Shown here piece after piece: positions 11,620 to 24,211 of a DNA stretch of 64,000 bases. Numbering within the stretch: position 1 is the first letter of the stretch; each line of letters opens with the position of its first letter. Source of the stretch: Gordionus sp. m RMFG-2023 (taxonomy: Eukaryota > Nematomorpha > Gordioida > Chordodea > Parachordodidae); contig NC_088775.1 of assembly GCF_954871325.1 (NCBI RefSeq), positions 74,997,561 to 75,061,560 of the forward strand. The letters run 5' to 3'. The position numbers and the translations under genes are program-made. The notes beneath the pieces are model-generated. The model was not told where the DNA came from. It saw only the letters and a list, made by a program, of their open reading frames with translations, and did not search any database.

Positions 11620-12420
11620 ATAAATAGCAGATAATTTACAATATTTTAGCAAACTCTTAATGCTCTAGATCCATTAATATATAATAGACAGCACAATTGT
11701 ATTATAAATATATCTTTGATATAACATCATTAAAATTTATATGAAATATCTCATAATAAAATTTTTAATTAATATATAAAAATGCAATCTCTTTTTTTTG
11801 CATGATAATGTATAAATTGAATTAAATTTTTGTTAGAATAGATAATATTATTGTTGTATTTTGATTTGATCAAACTCTATTGAACCATTTGATTATTACT
11901 TTATTATAAATATATCTTTGATATAACATTATTAAAATTTATATGAAATATCTCATAATAAAATTTTTAGTTAATATATAAAAATGCAATCTCTTTTTTT
12001 TGTATGATAATGTAAAAATTGAATTAAATTTTTGTTAGAATAGATAATATTATTGTTGTATTTTGATTTGATCAAACTATATTGAACCATTTGATTATTA
12101 GAATTTGAATAATAGCTTTGTTTAAAAATGATATAAATAGCAGATAATTTACAATATTTTAGCAAACTCTTTATTATAAATATATCTTTGATATAACATT
12201 ATTAAAATTTATATGAAATATCTCATAATAAAAATTTTAATTAATATATAAAAATGCAATCTCTTTTTTTTTGCATGATAATGTATAAATTGAATTAAAA
12301 TTTTGTTAGAATAGATAATATTATTGTTGTATTTTGATTTAATCAAACTATATTGAACCATTTGATTATTAGAATTTGAATAATAGCTTTGTTTATATGC
12401 ACTCTTTGTTTTGCCTAGTT
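11620..12420. repeat. tandem/dispersed repeat of about 200-270 bp, three copies
   Basis: Three copies start near 11699, 11900 and 12172 with ATTATAAATATATCTTTGAT and run through GATAATATTATTGTTGTATT. Spacer segments containing AGCAGATAATTTACAATATT recur at 11627 and 12140. Short open frames here are repeat artefacts. It lies in the left part of the P-like element. Confidence 0.7.
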
Positions 12421-12639
12421 TTCTAAAAAAATTAATTATTATATGCAAATTAAATAATATATACTTTACAATTTTCTTATTGATAATTGTTGCGATTTAG
12501 CTTTAATCTCTTGGATTTTCATAATTATTTTGGGAACAAACTACTTTGGGAACGAACTATTGCAAATTGGCTTTTTTTTGGGAACGAACTATTGCAATAC
12601 GACAAAAAACCTATTTCCTAAATTTTCATACGAATTAGA

Positions 12640-13010
12640 GGGACGATACCAAATTCTCTATATCAATACAAAATAAATTCTCACCTCAACTGATGATTTT
12701 AGCAAGTTCTTCAATTCTTTTTATTAGTAATCTAAAATATAAGACTCAAGATATACATATTTAAAAAGCCACAATACCACCCTTCATGCAAAATATTCCA
12801 TACCTCTATTATACTCTCAAAAAATCCACCAAATAATCTACAATTAACCTTACCACCCAGATTCCTTTAACCCATATGGATCAAATGCCTCGATCATTAT
12901 TTTTAAATTATCTATATCAATACAAAATAAATTCTCACCTCAACTGATGATTTAATCTAAAATATAAGACTCAAGATATACATATATAAAAAGCCACAAT
13001 ACCACCCCTC
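12640..13010. repeat. two-copy direct repeat in the P-like element
   Basis: TATCAATACAAAATAAATTC and ATAAGACTCAAGATATACAT occur at 12659/12912 and 12739/12963, showing a duplication of about 230 bp. A small GGGAACGAACTATTGCAA tandem is at 12550-12600. Confidence 0.6.
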
Positions 13011-13715
13011 ATTTCCAAGAATATTAGCTTTTATAGTTTTATCAAATTCACTTGATATTTCAATAAAAATCTTGTTACACACACATGTTGTTCATTTATA
13101 GAATCTTTTAATTAAAAATAATAAATATATTATTTTTATATTTTACATATATAATCTTTTATGATTCCTGTCTTAATAATAAATATCATAGATGCACCTA
13201 TATTTATTGTAGTAGCTGGTACTTTTATAATTTTATGTAATATAGTGGCTTATAACTTAAAACAATAATCACTCATATGTTTATGTAAAAAATAGACCTG
13301 TATAGATAAAATCTACAAATTTTGTTACTAATAAGAGAAATAGGTGCTGTTAATTTTTATATTTTGTATTATTAATTTTATTATAAAGGAAGAACTAAAG
13401 ATAACTCCAAAAGTATATACTATTAAGATTCTCTTCATAGTTGATCATTTGTTTTGTTTTGATTATTTCATCTTAATTATAAATGACAAATAAAAAAATA
13501 TCTTTTATTTTTTTTCAATAAATACATAATGTAATAATATCATTTTTTGCTTGAGTATAAATTATATTATATAAATTATTTATTTAATGAAGTATATTTA
13601 ATAAAGTATATTTAATAAGTATATAATGATATAAATGTATAGGCCTTGAAAAGGAAAAGATATTGCAACAGTTCACTTTCATATTATTTTTGAGTATATT
13701 TTCGTCATTTTTGAT

Positions 13716-16145
13716 GGAAATGACTAAAATACGCGTCCCCGAAAACTACGCGTCCCTACGCGTCCCCGGTCAAAACGACTTATTTCTATTATTATTAATA
13801 GGAAATCTTATTAAGCTTTATAAGATGAGTTAGAAAATGTTTTTTTTTAATTTAAAAAAAATACGGTAACTATAAATTTATAAAAATTTATTTTTTTAAA
13901 AAATAAACTACGCGTCCCCGGTCAAAATACAGTTTTTTTTTTAAAATAAAAACAGATTCATATTTAACTCATTAAAAGAATACAGAATATGTAAATATTA
14001 TATTTAAAGTATTTTATAACTTAGTGATTTTTTCAAAAAACACTTCTTTTTTTTCAAAAACACTACGCGTCCCCGGCCAAAAAACCGTTTTTTTTTAAAA
14101 ATAAAAGCAGATTCATGTTTAGCTTTTCAAGGAGATTCAGAAAATGGTATTAATAAAAAAAAATTTAAAAAAAAAAATAAAAAATTTTTCCAAAAAATTT
14201 TTTTTGGCTAAACTACGCGTCCCCGGTCAAAATACAGTTTTTTAAAAAAATCAAAACAGATTCATATTTAGCTCATTAAAAGAATACAGAATATGTAAAT
14301 ATTATATTTTATAACTTAGTGATTTTTTGAAAAATCACTTTTTTTTTCAAAAACACTACGCGTCTCCGGTCAAAAAACCGTTTTTTTTTTAAAATAAAAG
14401 CAGATTCATGTTTAGCTTTTCAAGGAGATTCAGAAAATGGTATTAATAAAAAAAATTTAAAAAAAAAATTTTTTCGAAAAAATTTTTTTTTAGCTAAACT
14501 ACGCGTCCCCAGTCAAAATACAGTTTTTTTAAAAAAATCAAAACAGATTCATATTTAGCTCATTAAAAGAATACAGAATATGTAAATATTATATTTTAAA
14601 CTATTTTATAACTTAGTGATTTTTTCAAAAAACACTATTTTTTTTCACAAACACTACGCGTCCCCGGTCAAAAAACCTTTTTTTTTAAATAAAAGCAGAT
14701 TCATGTTTAGCTTTTCAAGGAGATTCAGAAAATGGTATTAATAAAAAAAAATTTAAAAAAAAAATTTTTTTTGGCTAAACTACGCGTCCCCGGTCAAAAT
14801 ACAGTTTTTTAAAAAATAAAAACAGATTTATATTTAGCTCATTAAAAGAATACAGAATATGTAAATATTATATTTTAAACTATTTTATAACTTAGTGATT
14901 TTTTGAAAAAACACTTTTTTTTTGGAAAACACTACGCGTCCCCGGTCAAAAACCCGTTTTTTTTTAAAAATAAAAGCAGATTTAGCTTTTCAAGGAGATT
15001 CAGAAAATGGTATTAATAAAAAAATTTTAAAAAAAAAATTTTTTTGGCTAAACTACGCGTCCCCGGTCAAAATACAATTTTTTTAAAAAAATAAAAACAG
15101 ATTCATATTTAGCTCATTAAATGAATACAGAATATGTAAATATTATATTTTAAACTATTTTATAACTTAGTGATTTTTTGAAAAAACACTTCTTTTTTCA
15201 AAAACACTAAGCGTCCCCGGTCAAAAAACCGTTTTTTTTAAATAAAAGCAGATTCATATTTAGCTTTTCAAGGAGATTCAGAAAATGGTATTAATAAAAA
15301 AAATTTATTGGCTAAACTACGCGCGTTCCCTGTCAAAATACAGTTTTTTTTAAAAAATCAAAACAGATTCATATTTAGCTCATTAAAAGAATACAGAATA
15401 TGTAAATATTATATATTAAAGTATTGAATAACTTAGTAATTTTTTTAAAAAACACTTTTTCTTTCGAAAACACTACGCGTCCCCGGTCAAAAAACCGTTT
15501 TTTTAAAAAAATAAAAGCAGATTCATGTTTAACTTTTCAAGGAGATTCAGAAAATGGAATTAATAAAAAAAAATTTAAAAAAAAATTTTTTCGAAAAAAT
15601 TTTTTTGGCTAAACTACGCGTCCCCGGTCAAAATACAGTTTTTTTAAAAAAATCAAAACGGATTCATATTTAGCTCATTAAAAGAATACAGAATATGTAA
15701 ATATTATATTTTAAACTATTTTATAACTTAGTGATTTTTTCAAAAAACACTATTTTTTTTCACAAACACTACGCGTCCCCGGTCAAAAAACCTTTTTTTT
15801 TTAAATAAAAGCAGATTCATGTTTAGCTTTTCAAGGAGATTCAGAAAATGGTATTAATAAAAAAAAATTAAAAAAAAAATTTTTTTTTGGCTAAACTACG
15901 CGTCCCCGGTCAAAATACAATTTTTTAAAAAATAAAAACAGATTCATATTTAGCTCATTAAAAGAATACAGAATATGTAAATATTATATTTTAAACTATT
16001 TTATAACTTAGTGATTTTTTGAAAAAACACTTTTTTTTGGAAAACACTACGTGTCCTCGGTCAAAATACAGTTTTTTTTTTAAATAAGAGCAGATTCATG
16101 TTAAGCTTTTCAAGGAGATTCAGAAAATGGTATTAATATAAATAA
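13716..16145 (+). repeat. left arm of the foldback: alternating unit array
   Basis: About sixteen units start with TACGCGTCCCCGGTCAAAA. Two types alternate. One contains CAGATTCATATTTAGCTC and GAATACAGAATATGTAAAT. The other contains CAGATTCATGTTTAGC and TTCAAGGAGATTCAGAAAAT. A third type (TAGGAAATCTTATTAAGC) appears once at the tip (13780-13910). Apparent ORFs here are repeat frames. Confidence 0.85.
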
Positions 16146-16540
16146 TTTTGAAAAAAATTTCCCCAGCCCTACCAAAGATCATGATAATTTTGGTAGTTGA
16201 TAATTCAAATAAAATATTTAAAAAAGCCAATGTCTAGCCCATATTTAAAATTAAAAAATTTTCAAAGATATCTATTTTAAATTTTACCCAAGTTGATTTC
16301 TATCACAAATGTAAATTATGATATTTCTAATACCCTTACATTGCAACATTTTTACCTCTTTTTCTCTTAAATATTAATATTTTTATGAAATATATTAATA
16401 AAGCATATTTAGTATCGTATACACCTAACTAATTAGTAATTACCCATCAACCCCGTCATTCTGTTCTGATTAAATTAAATTAATTTTATAAAAAAAAATT
16501 TTTTAATATATATATACAAATATTCAAAATATAATATTGA
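16146..16540. other. AT-rich spacer in the foldback core
   Basis: Nothing recognised between the left arm and the SINE. Confidence 0.4.
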
Positions 16541-16855
16541 TGGGGGGGCTCAATGGTTAGAACGTTTGCCTTCCGAACGATAGGTTGCGAGTTTGAATCT
16601 AGTGTTGCCATAAAAAATTTAAAAAAATTTTTTTTAACATTAGCGAGATAATAATAGCTCTCGATTTATTTAACATTAAGATGATAGGAAAGTTGATAGA
16701 AAAAAAAAATTTTAACATTAGGAGATAGGAAAGTGAAATTAACGTTAAGATAGGTAAGTTGATAGAAAAAAAATTAACATTACCAAGATACGAAAACGTT
16801 CATTTTTTGATTACGGCTATTATATATATAGATAGATAGATAGATATATATCATA
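16541..16855 (+). mobile_element. tRNA-derived SINE
   Basis: A tRNA-like head at 16542-16610 has an A-box-like GCTCAATGGTTAGAACG and a B-box-like GGTTGCGAGTTTGAATC at tRNA spacing. Acceptor-end pairing is poor, so this is not a working tRNA. The body has repeated AACATTA-GATAGGAAAG motifs and the tail is a TA then GATA microsatellite (about 16820-16850). Confidence 0.65.
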
Positions 16856-16859
16856 TTAA

Positions 16860-18070
16860 ATCAATGTGTTAAATCAAACAAAGTTGAGTGTTCAAAATCA
16901 GATTCGGTCAAAAGATTAATATACATTTAACATTGATGAATTAGAAAATATTATAATTATAATTTATTTTTCATTTATGTTAGTAATAAGTTTTTTAAAA
17001 TAACTTTCTAATCTTACATTAATAGTTAAAATTTATTTAAAAATTTATCATTTTATATGTTTTGTATATGGGAGACTGGGGTTAGGACCCCGGGGCTTGG
17101 CAAACCACTTAATCTCATTTCAAAATTAAATATACCAGAAGGTTAATATTTTATCCTAATATAGTTTTTATTAGTTTACATCTATAGACAAAAAATCTTT
17201 TGAAATATTAAATTATTAAAAATTTTATTTAAGAAATAAAATTTTGATGAAGTTTTCAAAAGATTTTTACATGATAGAATTTTAATTTTTATTATAATAT
17301 ATAATCATTTATATGTAAATTAAATTTTATAGCTAATTTTAAACACTCTTCTATAATTTGGAAAAGTTTAATGTGTATTTATTATATCTAGATATTATTT
17401 CAATCATAATTTGTCAATTTAGAGCTAGCGGCGCTTGCTAAACCATACAAGTCAATTAAAGCAGTTAATAATGAAAAAAAATTCAAAATCTTGTAAAGGC
17501 AATTCATGTCTGTTTTATAATTGGTATTTAGGAGTTATGCTATCATAATCTCTCCTTAAGATCTTTATTTTTTATGTCCAAAATGTTTATTAAATTAACC
17601 AAAATTAAGTTTCAATTTTTATATATAATTAGCCTCAATTTATAAGTATATGATATATACTACAATACAACAAAATTATTCTATTTGTATCATTATTAAT
17701 AAATAAAAATACATTTCAATTTATTATGGCCTTAAAAAACCAATGGTTTAGGAAGCCCCTTGAAGTGGTTTGCCTCACCCCGCTATTGGAGATTGTTAGA
17801 CATAATTTTGACTTTTACAAAAAATAAAATTTAAAAAAAATAAATATATTCTTAAATTTTTTTATAAGGCCCCTTTATAAAGTATTGTTTTCGGTATCTA
17901 GTCATATTTTATTTTTTATATTATGTAAAAAAAACCAGAAACTATAGCCAATTTTTTAAAAATAGGTTAGACTAACCGCAGTCTCTCCTACTATATTCAC
18001 CAAATTTATAAAACAAATAATTTTATTAATCAGATAAATATACCATTTATTATTTCAAGAAATATACAAT
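16860..18070. other. AT-rich spacer in the foldback core
   Basis: No gene recognised. Short GC-richer patches (17070-17110, 17745-17800) do not code for anything I recognise. Confidence 0.4.
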
Positions 18071-18187
18071 TTATTAAATATAATTTTTTTTTTTTCTTTT
18101 TTATTATTATATTTATTTATTTCACATAACACCTAATTAAAAATATTATAATTTATAAATTATAATTATATAATTAAAAATAAAATT

Positions 18188-20946
18188 CTATAATTGAGTC
18201 CCCAAAAAGGAACCATAATTGTGTCTAAAAATTTCTATTTGAATTTTTTGTCGAATAAAAAGGAATTCTCTTGGTTCATTTGTGAAAAGTCGTATTTTAT
18301 TAGCAAGATTTTTTAAAAACAAAAATGTTGAAGGCGAAAAATGCCCGTTAGTAGAAGTCACAACTGGAGTGAATAAAAAGTTTTTAAAATTTTTGTATTT
18401 GTTTATCTTTTTAATTTCAGCCTGTGTTATTAAATTGAAATTTATGTTTGAAGGGAATGATGAAACACACGTGTAGTCCCATATGAGTGATTTGCCGAGG
18501 GCCCAAGGTGTCATACCATCAGGTCTTAAACCATCTACTTGAGATAAATTTGATGGTTCGAGATTGTTAGGAATGTGTGCAGCTGTTAAACTTCTATTTA
18601 TTATATGGTTTACAGCTGAGTGGCGTTGATGTCGCCCTTGACTAAAAATGCAATTTAAGCCATGTCTACCCTTTGAATCAACGGGTGATTTGCATTTGAC
18701 GCAGGCATAAGGCTGTATTATATCGCAACCTAGACGTAGACCAATGGTTACTCTCAGTTGTTCATCTGATAAGAGATTACCAAGGTTGCGACTAGGGAGT
18801 GATTCTAACCATTCATGACCACCAAGTCTGTCAGATAATTGAAGGAGTTGAATGCAATCTAAAGGTGGATTGACTGATATATCTGTCTGGTATTTAGAGA
18901 TTAAAGGTGTGAAAAAATTTTTGTGTGTGATGATTGATGGTAATACGGTGTTAATGGGTGTGTTTGCCTTCCATTTGTCAATAGCGTCGTCTAATAAACG
19001 ATCGGTAGGGCATATGAAGCCAGAAATAATAGAATTGTTAGATAATCTAGATGATACGAATGATGATAAGGATAAAAGATTGAGCGGAAAAAAATCTAAA
19101 CCTCCTAGTTTAGAAGGTAGCTGAGCAAGTGACCAATTGAATGAGTTTAAATTTATGTTTAAAATTTTTTCCAGAAATATTTTAAATTTATCCTGAATTT
19201 TAGATATGAATTCATTGTTTTTGAAAAAAGATGATGATCGGAAAATATGCATAAATTTAGGTATGTGCAGGCATTTGCGAATTAAAAATAAAGATTGATG
19301 AGCTGGTAGGAGACTAAGAATGTGCTCCATACTGTAAAAGCTTTTAAAAATCTTGTTGAGAAAATCTTCCGATTTGGTCGCATTAGCTAATGGGGACCCA
19401 AGTAAGGTTAAGCTGTCAGGAGCAATGATTTTGTAGCCTTCCAACTTTTGTGGCTTATTGTTTAAGAAACATAATTCTGTTTTATTTATGTTGAGTACCA
19501 GGCCGATAGCTTGGGAATTGATTTCCAGGTGTTTTAAGGCGCTTAGTACATTAGCTGAAGGGCCACATATGGTCCCATCGTCTAAATACCATAGATTAAG
19601 ATCTAGGTTAAAATTTTGTTTAATTTGGTAGATGAGATGATGGATTCCAAAACAAAAAAGAAGAGGTCCTAATGGATCCCCTTGTTGGATGCCCTCTTGG
19701 GATAAAATCTGATAAGATCCATATGTCAAAGGCGTCTGAAAACCATATGAGGATTCAATAAATTTAGAATAACCGGGAAATGTTTCATAGAAGAATTTTA
19801 AAAATGAGGTACGATGTAGGCTATTGAAGGCATTTTTAAAATCTAGTTTACATATTACAGAATCAGGTGGTGGGTTTTCTAAGTAAATTCTTAATGTATG
19901 AGCCGCTATTTTACAGCCACCCTTGATCCCAAAACCTAGTTGATAAGAATTTAATATGTTGACAGCATCATGTTTGATGTGTTCAATTATGATTTTGGCT
20001 ATTAATCTTCTGAAAAAGAGCCTACTGCAATAGGACGGATACCACCATCTGGCTTAGATAAAGCAATTAGACGTGCACCAAAAAGGATTTGGTGAGTTTG
20101 TATTGGAATATCATTATTTATTATGTTATTACAAAAAGTTGTTAAAACCTTGATGACAGAACTATGGGAAGAATTTTTTGGATTAATTAAGTATTGAAAA
20201 TAGGAGGGTCTGAAACCATCAAGACCACCTGCTGAGTTTTTATTGAAAGAATTGATAGTATTGACAATTTCATCACTGGTAAAAATTACAGTCTGGTGGA
20301 TTGGAGAGATGGGTAGATTATCTGTAGAAGCTTCAGGATGTAGTTGTTTCAATAGTTGTAATGTTTCTTCATTGATAGGAGAAAGATGGTTATCTGAGGA
20401 TATGAGTTTAATTGCACCACCTATGTCACCTTGATCTATTTTATTTAATATAATTTTGCATTTGTATGTTATATCATCTACTTGCTTTTTAACATTATGA
20501 TTGTAGTTAATCATTTGAATATTGTCAAAATTATCAATGTTCGATTTTATTTGTTCATGTAATGGGGTTTCTTTGTTAGCAGGACGTATAAGACATTTAT
20601 GAGAGAAGGTTAATAAATCTTCCCATGATTTTAAGCAATTTAAGTTATAATTAACTTTTGTGATAAGTTTAATAACAAAATTTGAAATTAGGTTTCTAGA
20701 TTTATTTGGTAGATGTGTTAAAGTGGGTCTTTTTTTCCATTCAAAAAATCTTTCAAGAAAATCTGTGTTGATAGGGGGAGGATGAGGCTCAATAATATTG
20801 AATAAGGGTTTGGGTATTGTTGAAATTTCATTGGTTGAAGATTTTTGAGAGGAAGGACATGTTGATCCTTTGTAAGTATGTTTGTATAATAGATTACCCT
20901 TTGTCACTTTAATTAGTTTTGCACAGATGTTGCAAATTGTTGACAT
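18188..20946 (-). pseudogene. LINE ORF: zinc finger, reverse transcriptase, restriction-like endonuclease
   Basis: The start chosen is the ATG at 20946 (MSTICNICAKL), because the open stretch before it has no ATG. Order: an N-terminal finger (CNIC...H...C, first 30 residues); RT fingers (SAGGLDGFRPSYF, ARLIALSKPDGGIRPIAVG); RT motif A (CKLDFKNAFNSLHR); B (EGIQQGDPLGPLLF); C (WYLDDGTICG). Then come a thumb-like region, a knuckle (CVKCKSPVDSKGRHGLNC) and nuclease residues RPDG...LIWDYTC. The frame shifts once in a T-run near 20010, between the GGIRPIAVG and motif A segments; no other break was noticed. Both catalytic Asp of YLDD are present. This is probably a fairly young copy. Confidence 0.85.
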
Positions 20947-21049
20947 TGAAGTTTGAGGGTATGTGAGTATAGATTGTAAAGTTGACAAAACCCAGTATTG
21001 TTTATAAAGAGTCCGGCTGAATGGCAATAATTATTATACACATTATTAA

Positions 21050-21151
21050 AATTTGATGTTTTGAATATCATTGTAATACTTAGAATATGATGTTTTGAAT
21101 ATCATTGTAATACTTAGAATATGATGTTTTGAATATCATTGTAATAATTAG
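21050..21151. repeat. 34-bp tandem repeat, three copies, upstream of the LINE ORF
   Basis: Units start at about 21050, 21084 and 21118, each with GATGTTTTGAATATCATTG. Tandem repeats in the 5' UTR are common promoters in LINEs, but that role is inference here. Confidence 0.75.
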
Positions 21152-21159
21152 GATTTGAT

Positions 21160-22750
21160 AAGTAACTGAAAGATTTGGAATACTAAGATGATAATAATTT
21201 AGTAGTAGCTTTACAATACTTTTCTGAAAGTATACATTGGTTTTTGGAATTTTGAATGATTTATATTTTCAAACTTGGATGAGTCCTAATATTTTGTAGA
21301 GGTTGTTAAATCATTGATTTGTAAGATTACTAAAACATATTTTTTAATAAAATACCATTTATATTACATATTATTATATACAATCGTAATAGGTAAAAAA
21401 ATGTAAATATTCGTTTGTTGTAAAATAATGTGGGTGTTTCAATCACGGTAGTCTTTATAGAATGTTGTTTCCGACGTATCACGATTTAGTTTTCCAATTT
21501 CAATCATTGACCAAACTATAATATGATGTTGTTTTCATCTTCGATATCTATTTATAGTTTATATAATAATATAATATATTTATTTTTATATGCCCTTTTA
21601 CCTTCAATAATTATAGTCAAAAATTTCAAATTATAGGACTTTAATAATTGGTAATATTTAAACTTAAAAATAACTATTTATATTGTTATTACAAAAAAAT
21701 AATTGGATGCATTGTTCTAACTGTACAAACTTTCTCTAATATTAGCTAAACAATATTACATTATTTATACTATATTAATTATTTGCCCCGCTATTGCTTA
21801 AGTTATATGAACTTTGAATCTTTTAGTTTTGACGTTGTGAGACGAGAAGGCTATACTTTTTTGTTAAAAAAAACAATAAATATTAATTTAATTATTCTAT
21901 AAATAGTTTAAAAAAATAATATCTTAATAAATTTATGAAATATGCTGCAGTTAATCCTATCTTTATTTCCATAGATTGTGGATAATGTTCTCATTTTTTT
22001 TATAAATGATTTTATATATTAATTATATGCTTTAAATCATTAAATATGATCTAATAAAAAACTATAAAACTTTTATGTCGCAAATAAGCAAGATACAAGG
22101 AAAAGCTCCTATTTTTCAATCTTACAAATTTTGATAATCAATAAACATGAATTCATATGATTTTAGATGTTATTTATATATAATTTGGACACGCCATTTC
22201 AGCTTATTTCATTTACTATTAATGCGGAATTACAATAAAAATGTTTGGTTTCTATTATTTTTCACTATTTTTATGTAAAATCAAAATAAATTTCCTAAAT
22301 TTTGCTAAATTTTATTTAATATCGTTATTGGTTATGAATTACAATAAATTTGCTAATAGTATACTGGATAACTGATTTTAAATGTTTAAATTTATTTAGA
22401 CCTCTATTTGATGAGTTTCCCTACTATCACACATGTGTGTCCCAACGTACACAGAGTCTGTCAAGGTTGGGACAAAAAAAATTTTTTTAAATTAATTTAT
22501 TAAAAAAATAAAGTCTATATAAAATATATATTAATTATTTCAAAAAGTCTATAATTATGGGATTCAGAATACGCTATACTTATTCAGATTAGTCAAAAAA
22601 TATACGAACTATCCTCGGTCTCCCCTACTTTGTATTTTATGGAAGCAATGTTCTAAAATATATTCACAGGTTCTTAGAAAATAAAAAATATTGCGTTTAA
22701 ATTTAAAAAATTTAAAATGATTAGGAAATAGCCTATTATATTAGAAAATA
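21160..22750. other. AT-rich spacer in the foldback core
   Basis: No supported gene, splice pair or repeat family. Confidence 0.4.
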
Positions 22751-22755
22751 AAATA

Positions 22756-22975
22756 TATGGGAGATCGGGGTAGGGCGATTTACGGGATAACGGCCCAGCC
22801 ATGTTTTAAAAATTTTAGGCCCGGCCCTTATTATTTAAAAAAATAATTTTCAGGTCTGGCTACGAATTTTTAAAAATTATATTAGACATAATGTATAAAT
22901 TTTTATAAAAAATAGGCCCGGCGCGGATATATTAAAAAAAATTCTGGGTAGTGTTTGGAGCCTGCAGGTCTTTTA
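22756..22975. mobile_element. degenerate MITE of the AGGCCCGG family
   Basis: Contains GGCCCAGCC, AGGCCCGGCC and GCCCGGCGCGG separated by A/T runs, and ends GGAGCCTGCAGGTC. The motif set matches the elements at 44195-44533 and 55351-55921. Tips are worn. Confidence 0.5.
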
Positions 22976-23524
22976 GATATATTAATTAAATTTTCAAAAA
23001 TAGTAAAAAAGAGGCTTAATGTTAATGTTTTACTTTGTTATGTAAGAATATAGTAAGGTTAATGTGGTATTTTTATCCTCTTTTCAAAATTTATTTCTTT
23101 TTGATAATATAAATATTATTTTGTTTTAATTTGTAATTTATAAAAATAATAAAAAATAAAATGAGATTTACATTTATCATGATTTCGGATTATGACATAT
23201 GTTTTTATATAAAAAGTAAATTATAAATCATAAATTTTATAAGATTATAAATAAAAATAGGAAATGAATAAAAAAAAATTAAAATATATTAATATTCTAG
23301 TGAATTTACAAAAAATTAGTTAAAAGGGGGGGGGGGGATAATAAAGAGTGAAGTATAAAAAAAATACAGTTGTCGTGTTTCTTTAGGAAACTAATAAAAA
23401 CTTGTTATTTTGTAAATTACTCAGAGCAGGCAAGTTTATAATTTTTTTTAATAAAAATAAGATGATAATAGTCATGATAGTGTTAATGCAATATATGTCC
23501 GCAATACTAAGTGACGGTTAAGCG

Positions 23525-23671
23525 GAGAAAAAATGCCCGGAAAGAAATACTAAAGGAAAAAAATCCCCTGGAAAATAGTTACATGGAAAAATATTCCCCG
23601 GAAATAAATTCCCCATTTTTTAGATTTAAAATTAAATATAGGGGAAAATAAGTCCCAGGAAAAAAAACCCG
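23525..23671. repeat. CCCCGGAAAATAATT-type simple repeat, left of the inverted-repeat element
   Basis: Loose tandem of units such as TCCCCTGGAAAATAGTT and TTCCCCGGAAATAAATT. A similar tract in the same orientation lies at 30802-30960. Confidence 0.6.
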
Positions 23672-24211
23672 GACAACCATAAGTGATTTAAGGTCTCAAA
23701 AAAAAATTATATCAACAACTTATAAATTTGTATAACTTTATTTTGGAAGTATATATTAACCTAATATTATGTGTTTATTATCTCTAATATTTATTTAAAA
23801 TTTTATAATTCAAACTTAATATGTTATGAGATATAGCTAATCAAAATTTGGGGTAAAATAGACTCCACCTATGTAGTTACGGGAATTTTTTCCCCCTTTT
23901 ATAGTCAAGGTTGACTCTTATTTTTCTAAAAAATCATATCTTTATAAATATTATTAATTAGCCTATACTCTTGGGATTTAGAATCAACATTTATATTACA
24001 TATAAATAAATATCATGCTATTAGACGAAATATACAATTTTTTTTTTAAATGATCGTTTATTTATTATTTATATACCAGCATATGCAAATCAATATAAAA
24101 ATAAAAAAGTATACTGTATCATCACATTAGGGTAATATTTAAAAAAAAACAATAATAACAATATCATATAATGTTGTAAAGACTATTATCGTTCCCAATA
24201 TCGTCTTTGAT

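Larger units (their letters stand above)
18075..21155 (-). mobile_element. non-LTR retrotransposon (LINE) with a restriction-like endonuclease
   Basis: The element reads on the minus strand: 34-bp tandem repeats (21050-21151), one long coding region (20946-18188) and a 3' region with AATAAATAAATATAATAAT followed by an A-rich tail ending near 18078. A single RT protein with a C-terminal zinc knuckle and a PD-type nuclease places it among the RLE-bearing LINEs (R2/NeSL/Dualen-like grade) rather than the APE-bearing group. The clade is undetermined. No clear target duplication was seen. Confidence 0.8.

Noticed and set aside
11971-12448. Two similar minus-strand ORFs (64 and 79 codons)
   Set aside because: They lie in consecutive copies of one AT-rich repeat and share repeat sequence, not a protein domain.
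16542-16610. Functional tRNA gene
   Set aside because: The boxes are present but acceptor-stem and anticodon-arm pairing are poor, and a SINE-like body and tail follow.
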